Origin: CAVSUZ01 sp963791885
Lineage (GTDB): Bacteria; Pseudomonadota; Alphaproteobacteria; Acetobacterales; Acetobacteraceae
DNA: 64,000 bases
Direction: 5' to 3'
NCBI GenBank assembly: GCA_963791885.1
Contig: CAWBUL010000006.1
Span: forward strand, 744,001 to 808,000
The notes below the pieces were generated by a model. The model had not been told where the DNA came from. It made no database searches and was given only the letters and a program-made list of their open reading frames with translations. The first letter of the stretch is position 1; each line of letters begins with the position of its first letter. Shown one piece after another: positions 37,159 through 45,091 of this stretch. The position numbers and the translations under genes are program-made.

Positions 37159-37965
37159 ATGAAGCTTGATGGAAAACGCGCCCTGGTGACAGGCGGTTCG
37201 AGCGGCATTGGTTTCGAGATCGCCAAGTCCCTTCTGGCGAAGGGCGCCAAGGTGGCAATCACCGGTCGCCGTGCGAGCGTCGTCTCCTTCGCGGTTGAGG
37301 AACTGCGCAAGAGCGGCGGAGCGGTCACTGGGATTGCCGCGGATGTCGGCACAGCGGAAGGGCGCACCGAGACCTTGCGGGGTGCGCTCGATGCCCTCGG
37401 TGGGCTCGATATCCTGGTCAACAACGCCGGTGGTGTCCGCGCCGGACGGCTGGAGGTCACGACGGAGGCCGAGATCGAGGCGATGCTGACCGTGGACCTC
37501 CTGGCGCCGATCCTGCTGACTCGGGCGGCTATGCCTTCGTTGCGTGCAAGCGGCGAGGCCATGGTGATCAACGTGACCTCCGGGATCGCACTGATCGGTG
37601 CGCCGTTCTACGCCACCTACGCAGCGGCAAAGGCGGGTCTTGCCCGGTTCGGTGAGGCCTTGCGCCGCGAGCTGAAGGGCGAAGGCATCCATGTCCTGAC
37701 CCTCTATCCGGGCGCCACCGAAACCCCGATGATGAAGACGAACCGAGCAGGCCCGGAACTCGGTTTCAACCGCGAGCCGGCCTCCGCGGTCGCGGCCGCT
37801 ACGATCGCGGGTATCGAAGCCGACGCGTTCGAAGTCGTCCGAGGCGGCGAGACTCGTGCGCAGATGATCGCGCTCAATCGCGACAATCCCGCTGCGATCG
37901 ACGAGAGGATGCTCGCCATGAAACCGGCGCTCGAAGAAGCCGTGAAGAATCATTCCGCGCTTTGA
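37159..37965 (+). CDS. Short-chain dehydrogenase/reductase (SDR)
   Basis: 268 aa from ATG 37159 (AAGGA nine bases before). Classical SDR: GKRALVTGGSSGIGFEIAKS (NAD(P) binding), DILVNNAGG, VINVTSGIALIGAPF (Ser) and YATYAAAKAGLARF (Tyr-x3-Lys), then HVLTLYPGATETPM. Likely a cytosolic NADPH-dependent carbonyl reductase. The stop overlaps the next gene start (TTGA), so the two are coupled. Confidence 0.92.
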   Translation: MKLDGKRALVTGGSSGIGFEIAKSLLAKGAKVAITGRRASVVSFAVEELRKSGGAVTGIAADVGTAEGRTETLRGALDALGGLDILVNNAGGVRAGRLEVTTEAEIEAMLTVDLLAPILLTRAAMPSLRASGEAMVINVTSGIALIGAPFYATYAAAKAGLARFGEALRRELKGEGIHVLTLYPGATETPMMKTNRAGPELGFNREPASAVAAATIAGIEADAFEVVRGGETRAQMIALNRDNPAAIDERMLAMKPALEEAVKNHSAL

Positions 37966-38738
37966 GTTGTGTCCGGGCGGCCGATTGTGCCGTGACGCGT
38001 GAGCTCCAGGCGCTGGCAGATCGCCAATGGCGCGACTACCGCGCCCGCGAACCGGGGACATGCTTTTCAGACCCCGGTTTTGTCCTGGAAATCGCTCGTG
38101 CGTATGAGCTGCAGGACGCCGTTACCGCGCTCCGTGTCGCCGCCGGCGATCGCCTTATTGGTTACAAAGTTGGCTGTACGGGACCGGGGACCGTGCAGCA
38201 ATTCGGCATGGAAGGACCGATCCGCGGCTGCCTTTTCGAAAGCGAGGTGAGGAACAGTCGCGACGCGCTTGACCTCCCGAACTTTGCAAGCCTGGCGATT
38301 GAAGGCGAGATGGCAGTACGGATCGGGACCGATGACACAATCGAGGCCGTGTTCCCTGTCATCGAATTGCACCACTTCGTCTTCAGAGGAGTCCGGAAGA
38401 CCCTGATGGAACTCGTCGCCAACAATGGATTGAACGGCGGCTTCGTCATGCCGCATCCAAGTTGGCTCTCGTCGCAGGACTTTATCGAGAGACGCGGCAT
38501 ACTGAACGTCAGGATCAACGAGCGCCTGATCGCCTCCGGCCAGCTATGGCCGATGCCGGGCGGCGTACACGCATCGCTTGGATGGCTTCGCAATCACCTG
38601 GCCGAAGCGGACCGGGCGCTTCTTCCGGGACAGATCTTCCTGGCTGGAACACCGCTCGGGCTTTATCCGGTTCGGTCCGGTGATCATATCGCCGTCTTCG
38701 TCGGCGACGAGATTGGGGCGGAATGCTCGGTCCTCTGA
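37962..38738 (+). CDS. 2-keto-4-pentenoate hydratase-like (FAH superfamily)
   Basis: 258 aa from TTG 37962; GTG 37992 is an alternative. RLIGYKVGCTGPGTVQQFGM, GCLFESEVRNSRDA, LAIEGEMAVRIGTDD (metal ligands Glu-x-Glu), FRGVRKTLMELVANNGLNGG, LIASGQLWPMPGGVHASLGW and FLAGTPLGLYPVRSGD follow the MhpD/decarboxylase fold. It probably hydrates or decarboxylates a 2-oxo acid. Last gene of the TetR-linked operon; it ends tail to tail with DUF417, overlapping by 55 bp. Confidence 0.85.
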   Translation: MSCVRAADCAVTRELQALADRQWRDYRAREPGTCFSDPGFVLEIARAYELQDAVTALRVAAGDRLIGYKVGCTGPGTVQQFGMEGPIRGCLFESEVRNSRDALDLPNFASLAIEGEMAVRIGTDDTIEAVFPVIELHHFVFRGVRKTLMELVANNGLNGGFVMPHPSWLSSQDFIERRGILNVRINERLIASGQLWPMPGGVHASLGWLRNHLAEADRALLPGQIFLAGTPLGLYPVRSGDHIAVFVGDEIGAECSVL

Positions 38739-39250
38739 GGACTGCGGTGTTCCGTGGCTCGGCATGCCGACCGTAGTGGAAAGACTTTACTTGGCATCGA
38801 GGCCAGGAACAATACGACACAGATGCAAAGAAGAGCGATGTCCTTGAACAGGAACTCGCCCGTCAAGTTCCATGCGATCGGATCTGTGGAGAAACTCCAT
38901 TTTACCACGTTGGGTGTCGAGAAAAAGAACGACCAGGTAATCGCGAACGTTCCTATCCCCAGCAGGGCCCCGAGTGCGGACAACACCGGCGTGAATGCGC
39001 CCGCCGCCAGCAACGCTGCCGTCGTCAGTTCAATGCCTCCCAGGAGATCGGCTTCGCCCCTGATCCCAAAGATCGATAACCAGGATACGAGCGGCCTGTT
39101 GGAGATATAAAGCGCGATGCCATGAGCTGATTGCGTCGTGAACTTCTGTATTCCAAACGTAAGAAAAATAAGAACCATTGCCCATCGAAGGATGGCGAGC
39201 AGGCGATATGATCCGTGACCACGTTCCGCAACGTGAAATGGTTCGAGCAT
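38684..39250 (-). CDS. DUF417-family (RclC/YkgB-like) membrane protein
   Basis: 188 aa from ATG 39250 (AAGGA eight bases upstream). Four helices: LLAILRWAMVLIFLTFGIQK, GGIELTTAALLAAGAFTPVL, ALGALLGIGTFAITWSFFFS and FKDIALLCICVVLFLAS; the conserved loop is YISNRPLVSWLSIFG. E. coli RclC belongs to this family and is induced by reactive chlorine. The tail after residue 155 is probably non-family sequence overlapping the hydratase gene. Inner-membrane protein of unknown biochemical role. Confidence 0.85.
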   Translation of the reverse strand: MLEPFHVAERGHGSYRLLAILRWAMVLIFLTFGIQKFTTQSAHGIALYISNRPLVSWLSIFGIRGEADLLGGIELTTAALLAAGAFTPVLSALGALLGIGTFAITWSFFFSTPNVVKWSFSTDPIAWNLTGEFLFKDIALLCICVVLFLASMPSKVFPLRSACRATEHRSPQRTEHSAPISSPTKTAI

Positions 39251-39459
39251 TGCTTTATTCCTTAGTACTTCAATGACCGAGGATCGGATGCGCCCTCGGC
39301 GCTCCATCCCTCTATTCCGCCGCTCCCTCTCCTGAGTTACAAGCTGCGGCCCCCATCTTCAGAAGGTCGGTCACAAAAACCGGCAGCGTGGCCCGTCGGC
39401 TTTCACGCATCCGGCAGCGTTAACCCGCGCGAATCGGGCAGTGCAGGGCCACGTCTTGC

Positions 39460-40287
39460 TTACCCTGTCACCCGGCGCAGGAACGCGCAGATCACCACCA
39501 TTTTGACGATCACGTCGCCGACGAATGGCTCGATCGCTGCGCTCATCGTCGCGGCCGTCACGGGCGGCGGTGGATTCGTCGAACGGTCCAATCGCATCAG
39601 CAGCCGATCTGCTGGGACGCGTGTGGCGCGCTGCGCGGCGTCGATGGCAGTCGCCAGCCGCCCATCCCCGTCCATCGGTGCGAGCAGAAGCCAAGTAAGC
39701 GACAGATAGGACGGCCAGTGCGCAAGATGGCGATACATACTGGCCAGCACCGCCCCCGGACGGCGCGTGCCGAACCGGTTCAACGCCGTCACCAGTGCGG
39801 CGGTGTCGGTCGACATCTCGGCCAGGGTAAGCAGCCGTGGCAGCGCGATCAGCGGCGACGCAGTCACGGACGACGGTTGGGCCGGCACGACGCCCCGAGG
39901 TAAATGCCCGTCCAGCTGCGCCTGCAGTGCCGACAGAGCCACCACCGCCATCGCGTTGGTGTGGTCATAGGAACTCAGAACGCCCCGTATGTCAGTCAGA
40001 TCGTGCGGACGCAGGCCGAGCCCTGCGAACACCTCGGCCGGGATCGGAGAAGCCGGCGGCAACATCAGCGCCGCGCGCAACGCCTGCGCCTCGTTGCCCA
40101 CCGAGCCGTCGGCATAGAGCGGACGCAGTGTCCCCCAGGCCCAGGGCAAGGCGCCGTCGATCGTTGCCAGATGACGCCAGATCAGATTGACGACGTCGAC
40201 GCCCAGGACATTGCGGATATCGGCGAAGATGGCGGCGGTCTCGCCTGTCGCAGCCGCTTCGGTGATGGCGGGGACCGGGTCGCTCAT
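39460..40287 (-). CDS. DehI-like (haloacid dehalogenase group I / AhpD-type) protein
   Basis: 275 aa. ETAAIFADIRNVLGVDVVNL and IWRHLATIDGALPWAWGTLR, then a second half TDTAALVTALNRFGTRRPGA, AHWPSYLSLTWLLLAPM. The helical two-repeat pattern with IWRHLAT..G.LPWAW resembles the DehI domain of DL-2-haloacid dehalogenases, here in a common uncharacterised form. It starts within the last four bases of the glycosylase gene (ATGA), so the two are coupled. The dehalogenase role is inference; the key Asp cannot be assigned by eye. Confidence 0.5.
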   Translation of the reverse strand: MSDPVPAITEAAATGETAAIFADIRNVLGVDVVNLIWRHLATIDGALPWAWGTLRPLYADGSVGNEAQALRAALMLPPASPIPAEVFAGLGLRPHDLTDIRGVLSSYDHTNAMAVVALSALQAQLDGHLPRGVVPAQPSSVTASPLIALPRLLTLAEMSTDTAALVTALNRFGTRRPGAVLASMYRHLAHWPSYLSLTWLLLAPMDGDGRLATAIDAAQRATRVPADRLLMRLDRSTNPPPPVTAATMSAAIEPFVGDVIVKMVVICAFLRRVTG

Positions 40288-41005
40288 GTGAGTGGCCGCC
40301 TCGACCGCTGATCCGAAGATGCGCCGTGTGACGAATCCACGCTCATGGCGAGGACACGACTGATCGCCGTTAAATCGCGGCCTGATTCCGCGGACCAGTT
40401 GTTGAATGCGGCCTGGATGGTCGCAAGGTCCCGCTTGCCGCTTGGCGGCCGGTCAACGACACCATCACGGATCAACGCCGCGACCATGTCCGGCGTAGCA
40501 ATGAAAGCCGGCTTGCCGATCGCGCGCAGAAACCGGCCGGCAGCGTCCCCGCCGAGATGACTGGCGCGCTTCTTCAAGACATCCAGGAGACCCACATAAT
40601 CCGCATCCGGCCAGTTCGCGAAGAACCGGGCGGCACTCCCGTGATCTGTCCTCAGCGCGAGCAAGAATTGTGCGTTCACCTGAACTGACTTGATCTTCGC
40701 GCCGTTGCTACGATCCCACGGTCCTGCATCAGCCTGTCAAAATGCTCCTCCGACATGAAGGCGCAGGCGTTCGGGTCGAATCCGTCGAAACCCTTCTCGA
40801 AGGCGGGCCACTTGTCGTCGATAACCTTTGACGAGAACCCCGCATAAAAGATGCGCCGCGTCATCTCGGCGAGGATTCGATCGTCAGGTAGCAAGGCGAT
40901 CTCAGCCGGCGGTCGTGGTGTGGTCGTCGAGAGGATTTGCTCGAGCGCCAGCACGCCTCCTTTCCGCGCTGCAGCGAGCGCAAAGATTTCAGCGAATGGC
41001 GTCAT
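40284..41005 (-). pseudogene. DNA-3-methyladenine glycosylase I-like, one frameshift
   Basis: ATG 41005: MTPFAEIFALAAARKGGVLA, RIFYAGFSSKVIDDKWPAFE, CAFMSEEHFDRLMQDRGIV. One base is lost or gained near 40710, after which the next frame gives NGAKIKSVQVNAQFLLALR, FFANWPDADYVGLLDVLKKR, GRFLRAIGKPAFIATPDMVA. The helix-rich COG2818 (Tag) pattern is clear. It excises alkylated adenine from DNA. If the shift is real the enzyme is dead; otherwise it is a complete 240-aa protein. Confidence 0.75.
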
Positions 41006-41064
41006 GGCCTGGCATTCTAGAACGGCCGCACCACAATGCAAAGCGAGCCGAGCCTGCTACCGAC

Positions 41065-41787
41065 CTAGAACTGCGTCGTCAGATCAGTCAACCATGCCGG
41101 TGATGCGCCGACCAGGGTGGTTTCCACGCGGCGATCGACACCGGTCAGAATCATCGTGCCAACGGCGATCGTGCACAGACCCATCGCGACCTTGCCGAAA
41201 TGTCCCGCGAAGAGCAGGCGGTGGCGCCAGTGTGTCAGAGCGGTCCGAGAGAGCATGGCAACGGCCAGCATCGGCAGTGTCGTACCCACCCCGAACGCGA
41301 ACATCACGGCTGCGACGCTCGCCAAATCCTTCCTTTGTGCGGCTAGTACGGAGGCGGCCCCGAGCGTGGGACCGACGCAGGGACTCCAAACCAGGCCGAG
41401 CAAAGCACCAACGGCGAACTGTCCCGTCCTGCCCGTCAGTGACAAGTGCCGGATCATGCGATCTCCGGCATCGCTGAGACGACCGGCGGCAACGCCCAGG
41501 CGGGCCTGGATCGTCGAGCTGAGAAGCGCCAAGCCTAGCAACACCAGAGGAACCGCAGAGAAGGTGCGAAACAGATCGCCGTCCAAACCGATAGCAAAGC
41601 CGATCGTCGCGATGAAAAGGCCGGCGATTGTAAACGACGCCGCGACGCCTCCCGCCAGCCAGTAGGCGCCCGATTGCACTGACGAGGTTGCGGCGCCGAT
41701 GACGAGCGGGAGGAGAGGAAAGACGCAGGGCGAGAGCGTCGAGAGAATGCCGGCCAACAGTCCCGCGCCGACACTCGCGACGGGCAC
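41065..41787 (-). CDS. CcdA-like membrane thiol transporter
   Basis: 240 aa, GTG start three bases after the thioredoxin gene. Six helices; AGILSTLSPCVFPLLPLVIG and ALLGLVWSPCVGPTLGAASV each carry the conserved SPC..P cysteine of the CcdA/DsbD core. Such proteins pass electrons from cytosolic thioredoxin to periplasmic thiol proteins. The adjacent exported thioredoxin-like protein is the natural partner. Confidence 0.9.
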   Translation of the reverse strand: MPVASVGAGLLAGILSTLSPCVFPLLPLVIGAATSSVQSGAYWLAGGVAASFTIAGLFIATIGFAIGLDGDLFRTFSAVPLVLLGLALLSSTIQARLGVAAGRLSDAGDRMIRHLSLTGRTGQFAVGALLGLVWSPCVGPTLGAASVLAAQRKDLASVAAVMFAFGVGTTLPMLAVAMLSRTALTHWRHRLLFAGHFGKVAMGLCTIAVGTMILTGVDRRVETTLVGASPAWLTDLTTQF

Positions 41788-41790
41788 CGT

Positions 41791-42186
41791 TCAGCTTACG
41801 GAGGTTTCGAGCAATCTCTTGATGACCGCCGGATCGGTGGCCCCTGTCATGCGGCCGGTTTCCTTGGCGCCGTGATAGACGATCAAGGTGCTTTGCATCT
41901 GCACCCCCAACTGCCGCAGAAGTGGCTTGCTGGTATCGAAATCGACGTCGAAGACCTGAAGATGCGCGAATTCCGGCATGGCGTAGAGGTGCTGGAGAAT
42001 TGGCCGCTCCTTCGCGCAAGTGGGACACCAGGGCGCTTCGACAAAAATCAGGACCGGCTCACCGCTCTTCTGCGCCGCGTCGAAGGCGGCCTGCTGGTAC
42101 GGCTGAACGGCGGCGGCCTGCGCTGGGCCAAGTGCGCCGACGGCCATTGCGACGCCCAGGCCAACGAGAGTGGTCAATGTCTTCAT
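41791..42186 (-). CDS. Exported thioredoxin-like protein
   Basis: 131 aa from ATG 42186, with GAGGAG upstream. Signal peptide MKTLTTLVGLGVAMAVGAL then GPAQAAA. Thioredoxin fold: GEPVLIFVEAPWCPTCAKER (CPTC), FAHLQVFDVDFDTSKPLLRQ, LGVQMQSTLIVYHGAKETGR. A periplasmic disulfide reductase fed by CcdA, which follows three bases later. The DUF1223 gene lies 107 bp upstream on the same strand. Confidence 0.92.
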   Translation of the reverse strand: MKTLTTLVGLGVAMAVGALGPAQAAAVQPYQQAAFDAAQKSGEPVLIFVEAPWCPTCAKERPILQHLYAMPEFAHLQVFDVDFDTSKPLLRQLGVQMQSTLIVYHGAKETGRMTGATDPAVIKRLLETSVS

Positions 42187-42868
42187 AGTTTGGATTCTCC
42201 TCAAAATGGATAGTGACATCGCGACTCTCATCTGCGGCCACTGAGCGTGCCATAGAGCCACAACAGGCGCGCATATTCCTCAGATCACCGAGATCACGAT
42301 CCGCCAGAGTTCGCGCGGGCAATCCCGGCACCCACGATATGCCCATTATCGCGTTGCAAAAGGACGGCGACGTCCTGCCCGGGCGGGTAAGATACCTGCA
42401 TGCGCAGCGGCTCACCCGACCACGTGCCGAGAACCGAGATCGAACGAACGATATTGGCTTCCTCGAGTGTCCTTCCGCTGTTCTCCCCACGATTGACAGA
42501 GGTCTGATGGAGCGGATCATAGCCGATAAGAAGCAATGTCCCGTTGCCGGTGCCAGCACCGACCGAGACGGTCACGCCGGTTGCTTCTCGCTGCACGTCG
42601 ATCGATGCGGTGGTCTCTTCGCTCTGCGCTGCCTGTCGTAGGATACGGTCAACCGCCGCTGCATCCGACCCTACTGCGTCGAGCCTGCCGTCCACGATCA
42701 GGGCCGGCGTGTAAACTTCGGGACTCACGCCAAGCGCGACATAGCGGCGCTGCCGCTGCGTCGCGGCGTCCAGCGAGTAGGGGTCGCGCCAGCCCAGATA
42801 GTTCCAGTAGGTCACGTGGAATGTCAGGAGCAGCAGGTCCGGTGACCCTGCCCCCAAACTGTCCTCAC

Positions 42869-43735
42869 TCATAACCAGAATCCGTTCTGGTTGTGGTCCG
42901 TCCTGGACCGGGTTGCGAACTCGTTCGGAGTAAGTCCACGCAGGCTGGTGTGGGGCCGATGGGCATTATAGTCGGCCCGCCAAGCTTCGATGATCCTCCG
43001 GGCTGCGGGCAAGCCCTGGAAGACGTGCTCATTGAGGCATTCGTCGCGCAAGCGACCGTTCAGGCTCTCGACGAATGCGTTCTGCACTGGCTTGCCGGGG
43101 GCGATGTAGTGCCAGCCGACACCGCGATCTTGCCGCCAACTCAGCACCACATGCGACGTCAGCTCGGTCCCGTTGTCGCTGACCACCAGCAAGGGGGCGC
43201 CGCGCCGTTCTACGATGTGATTGAGTTCGCGCACCACCCTGCGACCGGACAGCGATGTATCCACCACCAGCGCCAGGCATTCGCGGGTGAAGTCGTCCAC
43301 CACCACAAGCACCCGAAAGCGGCGGCCGTCGGCCAGTACGTCGGAGACGAAGTCCAGGCTCCAGCGCTGGTTCGGACCCTGTGGCAACGTCATTGGCGCG
43401 CGCGTTCCCAAAGCCCGCTTGCGACCGCCACGCCGCCGCACAACCAGTCGTTCCTCGCGGTAGAGCCGGAACAGCTTCTTGTGATTTAGCATGATCCCTT
43501 CTCGCCGCAGCAGAATATGCAAACGCCGATATCCGAACCGGCGCCGCTCGGCCGCCAACGCGCGGAGCCGCGTGCGAACCGCAGCGTCGCCGCCACGGCG
43601 CGATAGGTAACGGAACACCTTCGGTGCAATGCTCAGCAGCGAACAGGCACGCCGCTGCGAATAGCTCTTCTCTTCAATCGCCCAGATCACAGCTTTCCGC
43701 CGCGAGCCGGGCGTCAGAAGTTTTTTCCCAAGGCT
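42869..43735 (-). CDS. IS3 OrfB (made as OrfAB by -1 frameshift)
   Basis: After the slip (GKKLLTPGSRRKAVIWAIEE) come the HTH_21 region (RRFGYRRLHILLRREGIMLN) and the DDE core: RWSLDFVSDVLADGRRFRVL (Asp), PLLVVSDNGTELTSH (Asp) and NAFVESLNGRLRDECLNEHV (Glu). Ends YNAHRPHTSLRGLTPNEFA.. at 42869. Complete, of the IS407/IS51 type. Confidence 0.92.
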   Translation of the reverse strand, partial: SLGKKLLTPGSRRKAVIWAIEEKSYSQRRACSLLSIAPKVFRYLSRRGGDAAVRTRLRALAAERRRFGYRRLHILLRREGIMLNHKKLFRLYREERLVVRRRGGRKRALGTRAPMTLPQGPNQRWSLDFVSDVLADGRRFRVLVVVDDFTRECLALVVDTSLSGRRVVRELNHIVERRGAPLLVVSDNGTELTSHVVLSWRQDRGVGWHYIAPGKPVQNAFVESLNGRLRDECLNEHVFQGLPAARRIIEAWRADYNAHRPHTSLRGLTPNEFATRSRTDHNQNGFWL

Positions 43736-43980
43736 TCCTTCAGCGTCGCCACATCCAGCACCAATTCCGCCAGCAGCTTCTTCAGCTTGCGGTTCTCCTC
43801 TTCCAGAGCCTTCAGTCTCTTGGCGTCCGAGATCTCCATCCCGCCGTAGCGCGATCGCCAATTGTAGAACGTCGCGTCGCTGATCCCGTGCTTGCGGCAC
43901 AGCTCCGTTACCGGCAGTCCTGCCTGATGGTCTTTCAGCACACCGATGATCTGCTCCTCAGTGAACCGGCTCTTCCTCAT
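43714..43980 (-). CDS. IS3 OrfA
   Basis: 88 aa: MRKSRFTEEQIIGVLKDHQA, HTH PVTELCRKHGISDATFYNWR and a leucine zipper (RLKALEEENRKLKKLLAELV). Ends LKEALGKNF; the GGAAAAAAC run just before the stop is the -1 slip site that yields OrfAB. Confidence 0.93.
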   Translation of the reverse strand: MRKSRFTEEQIIGVLKDHQAGLPVTELCRKHGISDATFYNWRSRYGGMEISDAKRLKALEEENRKLKKLLAELVLDVATLKEALGKNF

Positions 43981-44279
43981 CTTCCGTCTCCTGGCGGGAA
44001 CGGACTCTAGCTCAGAGCGGGGACATTTCAGGGGGCAGGGTCACCGGGCGTGTCCGGGCGAGCTCGGCGACCTTGGCGTCGGCGGGCGGACAAGATGAAC
44101 AGCCTTCCGATGTGAACAGTTCGCCTACGACCGGCCGCGCGGCCGGTTGGGCGGCCGCGAGGGTCGGCGCCAGGATTCCGATCGCAACAGCCAACCAACA
44201 ACGCATGTCACGCTCCCGAATATGCGGCCACTCGGCGGACGTACTGACAGACCGCCTTCCGCCTTTCGTGGTGTCTTCG

Positions 44280-44305
44280 TTCGGGAAGAACAAGGCCGTG
44301 GTTAC
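44280..44305 (-). promoter_or_regulatory. ECF (SigF-type) promoter for the DUF1223 gene
   Basis: On the minus strand GTAACC (44305-44300), 16 bases, CGAA (44283-44280). The start codon of DUF1223 is 74 bases downstream. The box and spacing are identical to the two sites at 44373 and 47528. From memory this matches the Caulobacter SigF consensus (GTAACC-N16-CGAA). Confidence 0.75.
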
Positions 44306-44372
44306 ACCCAGCCGGGCACCAAATGTCGTCCGCGCACAATGGCACCACGGCTGGAGCGAATACGTCGCGCCT

Positions 44373-44398
44373 GTAACCGGCTCTCGGAAAAGCCCGAA
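44373..44398 (+). promoter_or_regulatory. ECF (SigF-type) promoter for the DoxX-DoxX-NADH dehydrogenase operon
   Basis: GTAACC (44373-44378), 16 bases, CGAA (44395-44398), 40 bases before ATG 44438. The extended -35 (CTGTAACCGG) is the same as at 47526. Divergent from the site at 44280-44305 in one 230-bp intergenic region. Confidence 0.78.
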
Positions 44399-44437
44399 GA
44401 ACGGACATCTCACCCACAAGCCTGATGAGGCACCCTC

Positions 44438-45091
44438 ATGCGCGACAATCCAATCCACACATTCTTCCAGGTTCTAAGCGGCAACATCCCGGATCAGCTC
44501 AACCTGGGTGGATACCGCTGGTTCGAGGTCGTCTTCTATTGGGTACTTCTGATCGGGAGCCTCGCTATCGCCTATACGAACTGGCGGATGGATGCGACAC
44601 AGCGCACAGGCGTGCATCTCAGCATCTATGCCATGCGGCTGGTCAGTGCCGGCATGTGGTATCTCGGCACACTATGGAAGCTGCCGCTGCCGGTATCAGC
44701 CGGGTTCAAGTACTGGCTGGGGAACACGGTCAAATACAGCTCATTCCAGATCCATGCTTCAATCATGCAGGTGTTCCTGGATCATATTGCTTTGGTTCAG
44801 CCGCTGGTCTTCCTGCTGGAAACCGCCATCTGCGTGTCGCTGATGCTGGGCATTGCCGTGCGGCTGGCCGGCATCGTGGGTGTACTGTTCGTTCTCAACC
44901 TGCTGATTGGCTTGTACAACGACCCGACTGAATGGCCTTGGACTTATGTCGGCATCATCTGCGCCCACGGCATGTTTTCTGTTGCCCAGGCGGGCCGCAG
45001 CCTTGGCATCGACAACCTGCTCGCCAAACGCCTGATCCCCGGCTTCCGCTACGATGGGCTGATGGGCCGCGCGTGGGCTCTCGCGTCGTAA
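44438..45091 (+). CDS. DoxX/DoxD-like membrane protein
   Basis: 217 aa. Four or five helices (FEVVFYWVLLIGSLAIAYTN, LVSAGMWYLGTLWKLPLP, LVFLLETAICVSLMLGIAVR, LAGIVGVLFVLNLLIGLYND). The WYLGTLWKLP..F.YW and PTEWPWTYVGII loops suggest the TQO small-subunit (DoxD)/DoxX group, which passes electrons to or near the quinone pool. First gene after the ECF promoter; it ends TAA directly followed by the next ATG. Confidence 0.7.
   Translation: MRDNPIHTFFQVLSGNIPDQLNLGGYRWFEVVFYWVLLIGSLAIAYTNWRMDATQRTGVHLSIYAMRLVSAGMWYLGTLWKLPLPVSAGFKYWLGNTVKYSSFQIHASIMQVFLDHIALVQPLVFLLETAICVSLMLGIAVRLAGIVGVLFVLNLLIGLYNDPTEWPWTYVGIICAHGMFSVAQAGRSLGIDNLLAKRLIPGFRYDGLMGRAWALAS

Larger units (their letters stand above)
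42843..44043 (-). mobile_element. IS3-family element, second (1201 bp) with CCGG duplication
   Basis: Inverted ends TGACCCTGCCCCCAAACTGTCC-type at 42843 and TGACCCTGCCCCC..GTCC (inverted) at 44043. Flanks CCGG (42839-42842 and 44044-44047) are the 4-bp target duplication; removing one restores the DUF1223 reading frame. Confidence 0.93.
42294..44206 (-). pseudogene. DUF1223 protein interrupted by an IS3 element
   Basis: ATG 44206 (GGGAG upstream) encodes a signal peptide (MRCWLAVAIGILAPTLAAA), then VVGELFTSEGCSSCPPADAK, VAELARTRP. After the IS3 (42843-44043) it resumes at DLLLLTFHVTYWNYLGWRDP, YTPALIVDGRLDAVGS and ends at 42294. The CCGG duplication explains the seam exactly. DUF1223 is a periplasmic thioredoxin-fold family with CSSC. 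Without the insertion the gene is intact. A sigma-F-type promoter lies at 44280-44305. Confidence 0.92.

Noticed and set aside
35638..41027. Shared 13-mer CATTCTAGAACGG upstream of the TetR gene and of the glycosylase gene
   Set aside because: Tens of 13-mer coincidences are expected in 64 kb, and the two positions have no consistent spacing to promoters.
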